NCBI RefSeq assembly: GCF_025561445.1
Contig: NZ_CP095096.1
Span: 1,467,822 to 1,531,821 of the forward strand
Length of the DNA stretch: 64,000 nt
Source of the DNA: Staphylococcus sp. IVB6181
GTDB taxonomy: Bacteria > Bacillota > Bacilli > Staphylococcales > Staphylococcaceae
Direction: 5' to 3'
Position 1 is the first letter of the stretch; every line of letters starts with the position of its first letter. The notes below the pieces were generated by a model, which was given only the letters and a program-made list of their open reading frames with translations, did no database searches and was not told the origin of the DNA. The translations under genes were made by a program, and so were the position numbers. Shown here one piece after another: positions 36,762-46,253 of the stretch.

Positions 36762-38054
36762 ATGGAAATCAAAATGCCGAAACTCGGAGAGAGTGTACAT
36801 GAAGGTACCATTGAACAATGGTTAGTCGAAGTCGGCGACAAAATAGAAGAATATGAACCTATTTGCGAAGTCATTACAGATAAAGTAACAGCAGAAGTAC
36901 CATCTACAGAAGCTGGTACAATTACTAAAATCTTAGTTGAAGCTGGTGAAACTATCAGTGTTGGGACACCTATTTGCGAAATTGAAGCTGAGGGTGAAGC
37001 GAATGCTTCTGATGAATCAAATAATGACATACCATCAGAAACACCCGCTAAAGAAGAAGCACCTGCAAAGGCAGAACAACCACAACCAGCGTCAGCTACA
37101 AAAAATGAAAATCAGCCATTAAATAACGGCAGATATTCTCCTGTAGTCTTCAAATTGGCATCAGAACATCAAATCGATTTAACACAAGTAAAAGGGACTG
37201 GCTTTGAAGGTCGTGTGACTAAGAAAGATATTGAACATGTTATTAGCAACCCTGACTTGATGTTAGAGCAATCGAATGTTCAAGACAGCACTGCAGCATT
37301 AGAAAGTGCAGCAACAGCTGTAAATGCGCCTTCAAACACTGTTTCTGATGATCTTGCTGGAGAATCTATTCCAGTCAACGGCGTAAGAAAAGCCATTGCA
37401 AAACATATGGTTGAAAGTGTGACTGAAATTCCGCATGCTTGGATGATGGTTGAAGCTGATGCTACAAACTTGGTGAAAACAAGAAATCATCATAAAGCAC
37501 AATTTAAAGCAAAAGAAGGTTACAACTTAACATTCTTTGCATTCTTTGTGAAAGCAGTGGCTGAAGCTTTAAAAGAATTCCCAATGCTTAACAGCAGCTG
37601 GCAAGGTTCTGAAATCAAAGTGCATAATGCCATTAACATTTCTATTGCGGTTGCAGTAGAAGATAAATTATTCACACCAGTGATTCATAATGCTGATGAA
37701 AAATCTATCAAAGGCATTGCACGTGAAATTAATGAATTAGCAACTAAAGCACGTAATAATAAATTGACACAAGCTGATATGCAAGGCGGAACATTTACTG
37801 TAAATAATACAGGTACGTTTGGCTCTGTGTCTTCAATGGGTATTATCAATCACCCGCAAGCAGCTATTCTGCAAGTAGAATCAATTGTTAAAAAACCTGT
37901 GGTTATTGATGATATGATTGCAATCCGCAATATGGTCAACTTATGTATTTCTATTGATCATCGTATTTTAGATGGTCTCCAAGCCGGTCGATTTATGAAT
38001 ACAATTAAAAATAGAGTAGAACAATTTACAATTGAACATACCTCTATCTATTAA
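36762..38054 (+). CDS. bfmBB: Branched-chain 2-oxoacid dehydrogenase E2 (dihydrolipoyl acyltransferase)
   Basis: 430 aa core of the complex: N-terminal lipoyl domain (1-75) with the lipoylated lysine in EVITDKVTAEVPS, an Ala/Pro/Glu linker, a peripheral subunit-binding domain (about 126-162, SPVVFKLASEHQIDLTQVKG split by the usual GTGFEGRVTKKDI), a second linker, and the acyltransferase domain with SIDHRILDGL as active site. AGGAGG at 36748-36753 selects ATG 36762; ATG 36757 is out of frame. Depends on lipoate made through LipM. Confidence 0.94.
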   Translation: MEIKMPKLGESVHEGTIEQWLVEVGDKIEEYEPICEVITDKVTAEVPSTEAGTITKILVEAGETISVGTPICEIEAEGEANASDESNNDIPSETPAKEEAPAKAEQPQPASATKNENQPLNNGRYSPVVFKLASEHQIDLTQVKGTGFEGRVTKKDIEHVISNPDLMLEQSNVQDSTAALESAATAVNAPSNTVSDDLAGESIPVNGVRKAIAKHMVESVTEIPHAWMMVEADATNLVKTRNHHKAQFKAKEGYNLTFFAFFVKAVAEALKEFPMLNSSWQGSEIKVHNAINISIAVAVEDKLFTPVIHNADEKSIKGIAREINELATKARNNKLTQADMQGGTFTVNNTGTFGSVSSMGIINHPQAAILQVESIVKKPVVIDDMIAIRNMVNLCISIDHRILDGLQAGRFMNTIKNRVEQFTIEHTSIY

Positions 38055-38082
38055 TGACGTTTCAGATGAACGAACAGGCATG

Positions 38083-38111
38083 TTGAACTCTATTAAATTA
38101 ATTAGTAGAAT
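38083..38111 (+). promoter_or_regulatory. Sigma-A promoter of brxB
   Basis: TTGAAC (38083-38088), 17-bp spacer, TAGAAT (38106-38111), 40 nt before the brxB start. Confidence 0.6.
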
Positions 38112-38150
38112 AAAATAGAACGTTATCATGAACTGAAAGGTGATTTCATT

Positions 38151-38588
38151 ATGGATTTGAATTTTGATTTATATATGAACGATGTAGTTGAACAAGCACG
38201 TAAAGAAATAGAAAATGCTGGTTATGAGCAGCTTACAACGCCAGAAGATGTAGATTCAGTACTTAAACAAGATGGTACTTCACTTGTAATGATTAACTCA
38301 GTATGCGGTTGTGCAGGCGGTATTGCACGTCCAGCTGCAGAACATGCATTGCATTTCGATAAATTGCCTGATCGTCTAGTTTCTGTATTTGCTGGTCAAG
38401 ATAAAGAAGCAACACAACGCGCGAGAGAATACTTTGAAGGATATGCACCTTCAAGCCCATCATTCGCACTTATTAAAGATGGTAAAATTACTGAGATGGT
38501 AGAACGTCATCAAATCGAAGGACATGACATCATGGATGTAATTACGCAACTTCAAAACTTATTCGAAAAATATTGCGAAGAGCGATAA
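38151..38588 (+). CDS. brxB: Bacilliredoxin BrxB (YphP/YqiW family)
   Basis: Thioredoxin-fold protein of 145 aa with the unusual CGC active site (C52-G53-C54 in [14 protein letters not shown]). Removes bacillithiol from S-bacillithiolated proteins after oxidative stress. The same window carries ypdA (62.1 kb), the NADPH-dependent bacillithiol disulfide reductase that completes the cycle. BrxA and BrxB paralogues are hard to separate by eye; the B call follows its place after the bkd genes, as with yqiW in Bacillus. Confidence 0.85.
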   Translation: MDLNFDLYMNDVVEQARKEIENAGYEQLTTPEDVDSVLKQDGTSLVMINSVCGCAGGIARPAAEHALHFDKLPDRLVSVFAGQDKEATQRAREYFEGYAPSSPSFALIKDGKITEMVERHQIEGHDIMDVITQLQNLFEKYCEER

Positions 38589-38600
38589 GAGGGTAGGCAG

Positions 38601-39578
38601 ATGATGCGTTTTAATCCATATAAAATAGGATTTAGAACGATAAAAACTGCTGTGGGAATGGCACTTGGAATTATTATTGCCAAATTAATTGGTTTAGATA
38701 ATTTTTCTTCAAGTGCCATTTTAGTTGTTTTATGTATAAAACATACGAAAGTCCATTCCCTTCAAGCAATTGTATCCCGTTTTGTATCCTGTGTTCTTAT
38801 ACTAATCATTGGTTCTTTTGCCTTTAGTTTGTTAGGACAAAATGCAATTGTTTTAGGTTTGATTGTATTGTTTTTCATACCGCTGACTGTAATGCTGAAA
38901 GTTCAAGAAGGCATTATTACCAGCTGCGTTATCTTGCTTCATGTCTTCAATGCCAAGGTCATCGACTTGCATTTATTCATTAATGAAATACTGTTGCTTA
39001 TCGTCGGCTTAGGTATTGCATTTATTATGAACTTGATAATGCCGAGTCTTGAGAAACAATTAAAGAAATATAAGCATACAATTGAAAAGCAATTCACTGA
39101 AACTTTCTATTCATTCAGCAAAGTTTGCTATGACACTGACTTTAACTTAAATGTGCCGTTAAATGAAATAGAGAAAGAGATACAAAAGGCGAAATCGTAT
39201 GCGTTCAGAGATGTTAAAAATCATTATGTCAGAAATGAAAACTCATATTATCATTATTTTGATATGCGTGAGGAACAACTTGAAATTATCGAACGTATCG
39301 AACAACTTCTTAAAAATATCAAATTTGAAGATAAGATGGTGCGCCGTTTAGGCAATCTATTTGCGGAAATAGCTAAAAATGTGAACAGCAACGATTATAC
39401 TGCAATGCGTTTATACTCGCTGTATGAGCTTCACTTAGACTTATATGACCAAGCGTTGCCGCAATCAAAAGAGGCATTAATCAATAGAGCCAATGAAATA
39501 CAAATTGTGAATGAACTAGAACGCTATTTGCAAATCAAATCTCACTTTGGTTCATTGAAATTATATGATGAAATATAA
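38601..39578 (+). CDS. Aromatic acid exporter family protein (YqjA-like, DUF939)
   Basis: 325 aa: about four to five membrane helices in residues 15-145 (for example TAVGMALGIIIAKLIGL, IVLGLIVLFFIPLTVML, LLLIVGLGIAFIMNLIM), then a charged cytoplasmic helical domain. Matches the ArAE_1/DUF939_C architecture of Bacillus YqjA. The substrate is unknown. Starts 12 nt after brxB and likely shares its promoter; two ATGs at 38601 and 38604 are possible starts. Bidirectional terminator follows. Confidence 0.8.
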   Translation: MMRFNPYKIGFRTIKTAVGMALGIIIAKLIGLDNFSSSAILVVLCIKHTKVHSLQAIVSRFVSCVLILIIGSFAFSLLGQNAIVLGLIVLFFIPLTVMLKVQEGIITSCVILLHVFNAKVIDLHLFINEILLLIVGLGIAFIMNLIMPSLEKQLKKYKHTIEKQFTETFYSFSKVCYDTDFNLNVPLNEIEKEIQKAKSYAFRDVKNHYVRNENSYYHYFDMREEQLEIIERIEQLLKNIKFEDKMVRRLGNLFAEIAKNVNSNDYTAMRLYSLYELHLDLYDQALPQSKEALINRANEIQIVNELERYLQIKSHFGSLKLYDEI

Positions 39579-39632
39579 AAACAGAGTATGACCTTATATT
39601 CGCTCATGAATATATGGTCATACTCTGTTTTT
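39577..39632. terminator. Bidirectional terminator between yqjA-like gene and the 32-aa gene
   Basis: Perfect 17-bp stem (39577-39593 with 39616-39632) with A5 on one side and T5 on the other; loop 22 nt with inner ATATT/AATAT pairing. Works for both converging genes. Confidence 0.9.
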
Positions 39633-39636
39633 AATG

Positions 39637-39735
39637 CTACTGCATTAATGGTGCTAAACTTGATAAAATCAACGCTACAATAACAGCAATTAACATGACA
39701 ATAATAACTACTTTTGAAACTTTTCCTTTAAACAC
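39637..39735 (-). CDS. 32-aa single-helix membrane peptide, Prli42-like
   Basis: A short frame on the minus strand begins with GTG (39735-39733) and encodes MFKGKVSKVVIIVMLIAVIV then ALILSSLAPLMQ, ending at TAG 39637-39639. An excellent ribosome binding site GGAGGAG lies 6 nt upstream, and the stop is 4 nt before the shared terminator. A lysine-rich cytoplasmic end followed by a single hydrophobic helix with LSS near its exit resembles Prli42, the about 31-residue stressosome anchor of Firmicutes. The homology is by pattern only. Confidence 0.75.
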   Translation of the reverse strand: MFKGKVSKVVIIVMLIAVIVALILSSLAPLMQ

Positions 39736-39858
39736 GTTATTCTCCTCCAACATAAGCTTTCTAAGTATTAATAAATATAGTACATTATTCTAAATCAAAA
39801 TGGCAGCCTTTTCAATGTACAGTTTATAAATTATTATATCATGAATTTAACCTATGTT

Positions 39859-39887
39859 TTGAAACATATAAGTTTTCTGAATATGAT
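39859..39887 (+). promoter_or_regulatory. Sigma-A promoter of the M20 peptidase gene
   Basis: TTGAAA (39859-39864), 17-bp spacer, TATGAT (39882-39887). The transcript should start near 39894, which rules out the in-frame ATG at 39887 as start codon. Confidence 0.78.
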
Positions 39888-39928
39888 TGTTGATATACAC
39901 TATAGATATATGCGAAAGGGGTTATGAC

Positions 39929-41053
39929 ATGATTAATGAACAACGCTTACTTAATACTTTTTTAGAATTAGTCCAAATCGATTCAGAGACTGGACACGAA
40001 GAGATAATTCAACCGATTCTAAAGAAAAAATTGGAAGACTTAGGTCTTAAAGTAGAAGAAGACCATGCAGGTGATCAACCTGATTTAGGCGCAAATAATT
40101 TAATTTGTACCTTAGATGCGACAGAAAACCAATCGAACACCCAAAAAATCTACTTTACCAGCCACATGGATACAGTAGTTCCAGGTATTAATGTAAAACC
40201 GATTGTTAAAGATGACGGATACATTTATTCAGATGGTACGACTGTATTAGGCGCAGATGACAAAGCAGGTCTTGCTGCTATATTCGAGCTTATCCATGTT
40301 ATCCAAGAAAATAATATTCCGCATGGGCAAATTCAATTTGTCATCACAGTAGGAGAAGAATCAGGATTATTAGGTGCTAAAGCTTTAGATCCAAAACTTC
40401 TGGATGCTGAATTCGGATATGCAGTCGATGCAAGTGCGCCAATTGGTACGACTGTATTGGGTGCACCGACTCAAATGAAAATCAGTGCGGTCATCCATGG
40501 TAAAAAAGCGCATGCCAGTACGCCGAACAAAGGGGTTAGTGCGATTAATATCGCTGCTAAAGCTGTAAGCAAAATGAAATTAGGCCAAGTAGACGAGGAA
40601 ACTACTGCTAATATCGGCAGTTTTACTGGCGGTTCAGCAACAAATATCGTTGCGGATGAAGTGACATTGCATGCTGAAGCAAGATCACATTCCAATGAAA
40701 AAATCGAAGCACAAATCGAGCATATGAAAAATGTGTTTACAGAAACAGCAAAAGCTTACGGATGTTCAGCAGATATTGAAACTACAAAAAGCTACCAAGG
40801 CTTTAAAGTTGCTGAAGATGCAAAAGTAACACGCTATGCCATAGAAAGTGCTGAAAGTCTAGGCTTAAGCGGTAATACAGTCATTGCCGGCGGCGGTTCT
40901 GACGGGAATATCATCAATGCTTTAGGTATTCCTACAGTCATTATCGGTATCGGTTATGAAAACATTCACACAACTGAAGAACGTATGGAAATCAAATCAT
41001 TGAATTTATTAGCACAACAGCTTGTAAAAATCGTTGAACTTGTCAGTGCATAG
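39929..41053 (+). CDS. M20/M25/M40 family peptidase, peptidase T-like (YqjE)
   Basis: 374-aa dizinc exopeptidase: SHMDTVVPG and GADDKAGLAAI carry the first metal ligands, ITVGEESGLLGA the catalytic glutamate, and AGGGSDGNI and the final IHTTEE the remaining ligands. Related to tripeptidase PepT (hence often named PepT-like). ATG 39929 with AAAGGGG upstream and the promoter position set the start. The preferred peptide is not evident. Same position as yqjE in the Bacillus bkd-yqjE-gnd region. Confidence 0.85.
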   Translation: MINEQRLLNTFLELVQIDSETGHEEIIQPILKKKLEDLGLKVEEDHAGDQPDLGANNLICTLDATENQSNTQKIYFTSHMDTVVPGINVKPIVKDDGYIYSDGTTVLGADDKAGLAAIFELIHVIQENNIPHGQIQFVITVGEESGLLGAKALDPKLLDAEFGYAVDASAPIGTTVLGAPTQMKISAVIHGKKAHASTPNKGVSAINIAAKAVSKMKLGQVDEETTANIGSFTGGSATNIVADEVTLHAEARSHSNEKIEAQIEHMKNVFTETAKAYGCSADIETTKSYQGFKVAEDAKVTRYAIESAESLGLSGNTVIAGGGSDGNIINALGIPTVIIGIGYENIHTTEERMEIKSLNLLAQQLVKIVELVSA

Positions 41054-41133
41054 TTACAAGCTTGATTATGTGAGCAGAAATGCTAATTGTGATACAATAA
41101 GATAGAAAATTTTAACAAAGAGAGGTAAGTAAT

Positions 41134-42543
41134 ATGACGCAACAAATTGGTGTAGTCGGTTTAGCCGTAATGGGTAAAAACTTAGCTTGGAATATTGAAT
41201 CTCGTGGCTATACAGTATCTGTATATAACCGTTCAAAAGAAAAAACAGATACAATGGTCGAAGAATCTAAAGGTAAGAACATTCACCCCACTTATTCTTT
41301 AGAAGAGTTCGTAAATTCATTAGAACGTCCTCGCAAAATTTTATTAATGGTAAAAGCAGGTCCAGCAACAGATGCGACAATCGAAGGATTATTACCATTA
41401 TTAGATGACGGCGATATTTTAATTGATGGCGGTAATACAAACTACGAAGATACTATCCGCCGAAACAAAGCATTAGCAGAAAGCGGCATTAACTTTATCG
41501 GTACAGGTGTATCAGGCGGTGAAGTAGGCGCATTAACAGGCCCTTCAATTATGCCTGGCGGCCAAAAAGAAGCATATGATAAAGTCGCTGATATTTTAGA
41601 AGCAATCGCTGCTAAAGCAGACGATGGTGCACCATGTGTAACTTACATCGGTCCAGACGGTGCTGGCCACTATGTAAAAATGGTACACAATGGTATTGAA
41701 TATGCAGACATGCAATTAATCGCAGAAAGCTATGCATTAATGAAAGATGCATTACACATGTCTCATACAGAAATCGCTCAAACATTTAAAGATTGGAACG
41801 CTGGAGAGCTTGAAAGCTATCTAATTGAAATCACAGGTGAAATCTTCAACAAATTAGACGAAGACGGTTCACCATTGGTAGAAAAAGTGATGGATAAAGC
41901 AGGTCAAAAAGGTACAGGTAAATGGACATCTATTAACGCACTTGAACTAGGTGTACCTTTAACAATTATTACTGAATCTGTATTTGGTCGTTTCATCTCT
42001 TCAATGAAAGAAGAACGTGTAGCGGCTTCTAAAGAATTAACAGGACCTTCTCCAAAATTCGAAGGCGATAAAGAAGAATTCTTAGAAAAAATCCGTAAAG
42101 CTTTATACATGAGTAAAATCTGTTCTTATGCACAAGGCTTTGCACAAATGCGTAAAGCAAGCGAAGAACGCAACTGGAATTTACAGCTTGGCGATTTAGC
42201 TATGATCTGGAGAGCAGGTTGTATCATCCGTGCACAATTCTTACAAAAAATCAAAGAAGCTTACGACAATAATCCAGAGTTGCAAAACTTATTATTAGAT
42301 CCTTACTTTAAAGATATCGTTACAAATTATCAATCAGCACTTCGCGATGTTGTTGCTGAAAGTGTTGCAAACGGTGTACCTACACCAGGATTCGCTGCAA
42401 GTATCAACTACTTCGACAGCTATCGTTCAGAGAACTTACCAGCTAACTTGATTCAAGCACAACGTGACTACTTCGGTGCCCACACTTATCAACGTAAAGA
42501 CCAAGAGGGTACTTTCCATACACATTGGGCAGAAGAAAAATAA
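41134..42543 (+). CDS. gnd: 6-phosphogluconate dehydrogenase (NADP, decarboxylating)
   Basis: 469 aa. NADP fold motif [36 protein letters not shown] and the catalytic lysine in [16 protein letters not shown], with the C-terminal helical domain ending [16 protein letters not shown] (here [12 protein letters not shown]). Converts 6-phosphogluconate to ribulose-5-phosphate with NADPH. zwf lies 1.1 kb away on the opposite strand, so both oxidative pentose phosphate genes are close but separately transcribed. Confidence 0.96.
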   Translation: MTQQIGVVGLAVMGKNLAWNIESRGYTVSVYNRSKEKTDTMVEESKGKNIHPTYSLEEFVNSLERPRKILLMVKAGPATDATIEGLLPLLDDGDILIDGGNTNYEDTIRRNKALAESGINFIGTGVSGGEVGALTGPSIMPGGQKEAYDKVADILEAIAAKADDGAPCVTYIGPDGAGHYVKMVHNGIEYADMQLIAESYALMKDALHMSHTEIAQTFKDWNAGELESYLIEITGEIFNKLDEDGSPLVEKVMDKAGQKGTGKWTSINALELGVPLTIITESVFGRFISSMKEERVAASKELTGPSPKFEGDKEEFLEKIRKALYMSKICSYAQGFAQMRKASEERNWNLQLGDLAMIWRAGCIIRAQFLQKIKEAYDNNPELQNLLLDPYFKDIVTNYQSALRDVVAESVANGVPTPGFAASINYFDSYRSENLPANLIQAQRDYFGAHTYQRKDQEGTFHTHWAEEK

Positions 42544-42575
42544 TTCAATATTTTAATCAGCACATCGTGCATGTA

Positions 42576-42606
42576 AAAAGCCGCCAGTGGTTGGCGGCTT
42601 TTCTTG
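42576..42606 (+). terminator. Terminator after gnd
   Basis: AAAAGCCGCCA (42576-42586) pairs with TGGCGGCTTTT (42592-42602), followed by CTTG. The flanking A-run could also serve the minus-strand regulator. Confidence 0.85.
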
Positions 42607-42660
42607 TGTTTAATTTCGAATTATTAACGTTTCACATGATAGTTTAAATCAGATAAAGTA

Positions 42661-43518
42661 TTATTGATCATCAGGGTCAATCGGCAGCCATAACTGCATT
42701 TTAGTAAATGGATCATCAAATGAGATATCAAACGGATAAATTTCTACATATAAGCTATCAGTCTCATAAGGCATTGTCAGCTGTAATCTAGTTTCAATAT
42801 AATGCCATGCTTCATTCACCGCAAAATCGATTTCACCTTGCAAATTAAATTTTGCATACTGTCTTGAAGGCAAAAATCTGCTTTCCATATGCGCAGGATA
42901 ACGTTCGCTTGGGACGCCCGCAAATATTTCAGCACCATTGTCTAAAGGACATTTCACGATAAACAACTCGTGCGGGCTTACATCATTATAGCGTTGCAAC
43001 TCTTTAATTCTGCCGTCATGCAATAAATCTTCTAAATAGTCTGCTACGAGGAAAGGATTGCTCAATTCCTCTGTATTGATAAATCTTGCATAACCTACTA
43101 ATGCATAGTCCTCTGATGTTTCTAAACGATAAGTATACGGCGGACGATCCGTTGTAGAAATTCTTAAATACAAACGTTCCTGCATTTTTAATTCATCTTG
43201 TTTTAATTTAGCTTGAATAGGAGAGATTCCATGATAATCACTGAATGCATTCGCAAAATCATTGGTGTCTTGATAATGATATTTCTTTGCTATATCAACT
43301 AAACGATAGGCACCCACAATGACATCTTCTGCCGCCTTCGTTAATTTTCTCGCTTCTGCATACTCACTAGGAGATAAGCCGACAATCATCTTAAAGGACT
43401 GATCTAGATGCATTGGAGAAAGACCAACGTAATCACTTAAATCTTGCAAATGAAAAGGCTCAAGAATCCTATCCTCGATATAAACAATCGCCTGTTGTAT
43501 TTGCTTGATAACGTCCAA
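42661..43518 (-). CDS. AraC-family regulator with GyrI-like effector domain
   Basis: 285 aa: two helix-turn-helix motifs in residues 1-105 (LQDLSDYVGLSPMHLDQSFK and VDIAKKYHYQDTNDFANAFS), then a GyrI-like small-molecule binding domain (about 115-285), the Rob/BmrR-type layout. The open frame starts at GTG 43527, but AGGAG touches that codon; TTG 43518, 8 nt after AGGAG, gives the start MDVIKQ. It sits between gnd and zwf, so control of the pentose phosphate genes or a drug/redox response is possible but not shown. Confidence 0.83.
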   Translation of the reverse strand: MDVIKQIQQAIVYIEDRILEPFHLQDLSDYVGLSPMHLDQSFKMIVGLSPSEYAEARKLTKAAEDVIVGAYRLVDIAKKYHYQDTNDFANAFSDYHGISPIQAKLKQDELKMQERLYLRISTTDRPPYTYRLETSEDYALVGYARFINTEELSNPFLVADYLEDLLHDGRIKELQRYNDVSPHELFIVKCPLDNGAEIFAGVPSERYPAHMESRFLPSRQYAKFNLQGEIDFAVNEAWHYIETRLQLTMPYETDSLYVEIYPFDISFDDPFTKMQLWLPIDPDDQ

Positions 43519-43592
43519 AGTGCTCACTCCTAAAATAACTATTGTTTAATATTATACCGTATTTTTTTATCAGATTCCTATAAAAAAGGGCT

Positions 43593-43633
43593 AAAAAAGA
43601 CAAGACAGCGTCATATAGCGACACTATCTTGTC
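43593..43633 (-). terminator. Terminator of zwf (minus strand)
   Basis: On the minus strand a 14-bp stem with two G-U pairs (43633-43620 with 43612-43599) followed by T6 (43598-43593). Confidence 0.85.
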
Positions 43634-43658
43634 ATTAAACACTTTAAATTACATATTA

Positions 43659-45143
43659 TTAGTAAATATCGTCCCACCAATGGAAGCCGTCACGGCTAAG
43701 TAATAATTCACTTTTGAGCGGACCGTTCGTACCAGATTTATAGTTAGGGAAATCTGGCGTTACTTGATCCCATTCTTCTTGAATGGCATCTACATATTTC
43801 CATGTTGATTTTAACTCTTCCCAATGTGTAAAGTTTGTTGCATCGCCTTTGAGGCAGTCGAATAATAAGTTTTCATATGCATCAACAGTATTCATTTTAT
43901 CTTGTGCACTCATAGAGTAAGAAAGTTGTACCGGTTCAGTTTCAATGCCTTGTACGTTTTTCTTCGCATTTAAGTGGATAGATACCCCTTCATTAGGTTG
44001 GATGTTAATCACAAGCAAGTTAGAATCTAAATGTTTATCTTTTTCATAGTATAAGTTCATTGGTACTTCTTTAAATTCAACGACCACTTGAATAGATTTG
44101 CGTTTCATTCTTTTACCTGTACGGATATAGAATGGTACGCCAGCCCAGCGGAAGTTATCAATCATAACTTTGCCTGAAACAAAAGTAGGGGTGATTGAGT
44201 CTTCGCTGACACGATCTTCTTCACGATAACTTTTAACTTGCTGGCCGTTAATTTCTCCGGCATCATATTGGCCGCGGACGAAGTTTGTACGCACCGCTTC
44301 AGAATCTAACGGATGCAGCGACTTCAACACTTTAACTTTTTCCGCTCTGATATCAGCACTATTCAAACTGATAGGCGGTTCCATCGCCAGCAATGCGACC
44401 ATTTGAAGCATATGGTTTTGGAACATATCTTTTAACGCACCGCTGGATTCATAATATCCGCCGCGGTCTTCAACACCTAATACTTCTGAAGAAGTCACTT
44501 GAATGTTAGAAATGTATTTATTGTTCCATAATGGCTCAAACATCGCATTCGCAAAACGCAACACTTCGATATTTTGAACCATATCTTTACCAAGATAGTG
44601 ATCGATACGATAGATTTCGTTTTCTTTGAATGATTTTCTTATTTGTTTATTCAACTTCTCAGCAGATGCCAAGTCACTGCCGAACGGTTTTTCAATCACT
44701 AAACGTTTAAAGCCTCTTGTTTTAGTAAGGCCTGAAGATTTTAAGTAATCCGTCACTAAACCGAAGAAGTTAGGCGCCATTGCAAGATAGAATAAACGAT
44801 TGCCTTGCAAACCGAATTCTGAATCAAGCTGGTTGCTGAATTTGAGCAAATCATCATAGCTTTGTTCATCACTGACATCATGCTTAAAGTAAAATACATG
44901 GTCCATAAATTGATCAAGGTGTTTTGTATCTTTTACATGAGCTTGAATAGATGATTTCACCTGATTGCGAAATTCATCATTTGAATAGTCACGACGGCCA
45001 ATACCAATGATTGCAACATGTTCATCAAGGTTATCCTGTTGGTATAAATGAAATAGTGAAGGGAAGAGCTTACGGTGGCTTAAATCACCTGTTGCTCCAA
45101 AAATTGTAATCAAACATGGTATATGCTTTCTTTTAGTACTCAA
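43659..45143 (-). CDS. zwf: Glucose-6-phosphate 1-dehydrogenase
   Basis: First enzyme of the oxidative pentose phosphate pathway; makes NADPH and 6-phosphogluconolactone. 494 aa; coenzyme motif FGATGDLSHRKLFPSL, KPFGSDL, the active site RIDHYLGKDMVQN and RWAGVPFYIRTGKRM are intact. TTG start 45143-45141 gives MSTKRKHIPC as in S. aureus; GAGGTTTT is a modest ribosome binding site. A TATAAT sequence lies about 40 nt upstream on the minus strand. Confidence 0.95.
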   Translation of the reverse strand: MSTKRKHIPCLITIFGATGDLSHRKLFPSLFHLYQQDNLDEHVAIIGIGRRDYSNDEFRNQVKSSIQAHVKDTKHLDQFMDHVFYFKHDVSDEQSYDDLLKFSNQLDSEFGLQGNRLFYLAMAPNFFGLVTDYLKSSGLTKTRGFKRLVIEKPFGSDLASAEKLNKQIRKSFKENEIYRIDHYLGKDMVQNIEVLRFANAMFEPLWNNKYISNIQVTSSEVLGVEDRGGYYESSGALKDMFQNHMLQMVALLAMEPPISLNSADIRAEKVKVLKSLHPLDSEAVRTNFVRGQYDAGEINGQQVKSYREEDRVSEDSITPTFVSGKVMIDNFRWAGVPFYIRTGKRMKRKSIQVVVEFKEVPMNLYYEKDKHLDSNLLVINIQPNEGVSIHLNAKKNVQGIETEPVQLSYSMSAQDKMNTVDAYENLLFDCLKGDATNFTHWEELKSTWKYVDAIQEEWDQVTPDFPNYKSGTNGPLKSELLLSRDGFHWWDDIY

Positions 45144-45282
45144 GATTCAAAACCTCAATTCTTTAATAGATATGCTATTATTATAGACTATGGTGCCTGG
45201 TTGTAACACATATTTGCTTAAATTTCTTCGTGATTGCCGTTCTATATATGGTACACTAGCGTGTAGAGAGAGGAGCGTTATG

Positions 45283-46203
45283 ATGGAAATTACATTTTTG
45301 GGAACTGGAGCGGCGTTGCCAACGAAAGAACGCAATACACAAGCAATAGCGCTCAATTTAGAACCGTATTCAAATTCAATTTGGCTTTTTGATGTCGGTG
45401 AAGGTACACAGCATCAAATTTTGCACCATTCCATTAAACTCGGTAAAATCAATCATATTTTTATCTCCCATATGCATGGAGATCATATATTCGGCTTGCC
45501 AGGTTTATTGACCAGCCGTTCTTTCCAAGGCGGAGAAGATAAACCTTTAACAATTATCGGACCAAGAGGTATCAAAAATTACGTAGAAATGACATTGCGT
45601 GCATCATTATCCAAATTAAACTATCCGGTAACCTTCATAGAAATTGATGATCAGCTGCACTATCATCATGAAGGATTTACAGTCAGTGCTTATGCACTTA
45701 ACCATGGCGTACCGTCATTCGGTTATCGAATCGAAGCACCGACAACACCAGGGAAAATAGATGTCAGTGCTTTGAAAGCCATCGGTATGGAACCTGGTCC
45801 TCAATATCAAGAAGTAAAAGATAATGAAACATTTACGTTTAATGACCAAGTATATGATTCAAAACAATTTAAAGGCGAGGACAAAGTCGGGCCGAAAATT
45901 GCAATCTTCGGAGATACTATGCCTTGCGATAATGAGTATATCCTTGCTAATGATGTAGATGTACTCGTTCATGAAGCTACATATATCGATGGAGACCTTT
46001 CATTAGCAGAAAGCCATCATCACACTCATATTACACAAGTGCTGCGCTTGCTTGAAAACAGCAATGCTAAGCAAGCTTTGCTGAACCATATCAGCAATCG
46101 CTATAACTTATCAGATATAGATGTGATTTATGCAGAACTTCAAGAACAATATCCGCATTTAAAATTTAAATTTGTACGAGACTTTGATGCGTTTGAAGTA
46201 TAA
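45283..46203 (+). CDS. rnz: Ribonuclease Z
   Basis: tRNA 3'-end processing endonuclease, MBL fold. 306 aa; [14 protein letters not shown] is the metal-binding motif HxHxDH, with [19 protein letters not shown] and HHHTHITQ supplying the other ligands and the exosite region [11 protein letters not shown]. Two adjacent ATGs (45280, 45283) after AGAGGAG can start; the second matches the usual length. The frame is open further upstream to 45190, but this part overlaps the zwf promoter region. Confidence 0.93.
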   Translation: MEITFLGTGAALPTKERNTQAIALNLEPYSNSIWLFDVGEGTQHQILHHSIKLGKINHIFISHMHGDHIFGLPGLLTSRSFQGGEDKPLTIIGPRGIKNYVEMTLRASLSKLNYPVTFIEIDDQLHYHHEGFTVSAYALNHGVPSFGYRIEAPTTPGKIDVSALKAIGMEPGPQYQEVKDNETFTFNDQVYDSKQFKGEDKVGPKIAIFGDTMPCDNEYILANDVDVLVHEATYIDGDLSLAESHHHTHITQVLRLLENSNAKQALLNHISNRYNLSDIDVIYAELQEQYPHLKFKFVRDFDAFEV

Positions 46204-46204
46204 A

Positions 46205-46245
46205 AAATGCTGAGGCAGGGGATACACCCAATGTCTCAGCATTTG
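46205..46245. terminator. Terminator between rnz and proC
   Basis: AAATGCTGAG (46205-46214) pairs with CTCAGCATTT (46235-46244); A-run upstream gives a good U-tract for the minus-strand proC and GTTTTATC serves rnz. Confidence 0.78.
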
Positions 46246-46253
46246 TTTTATCA

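Noticed and set aside
39779-39821. GTACATT/AATGTAC pairing upstream of the 32-aa gene
   Set aside because: Only 7 bp with a loop of about 30 nt in AT-rich DNA; expected by chance.
45190-45282. N-terminal extension of RNase Z ([13 protein letters not shown]...)
   Set aside because: RNase Z normally starts at MEITFLGTG. The extension overlaps the zwf promoter area and the AGAGGAG site is just before the short start.
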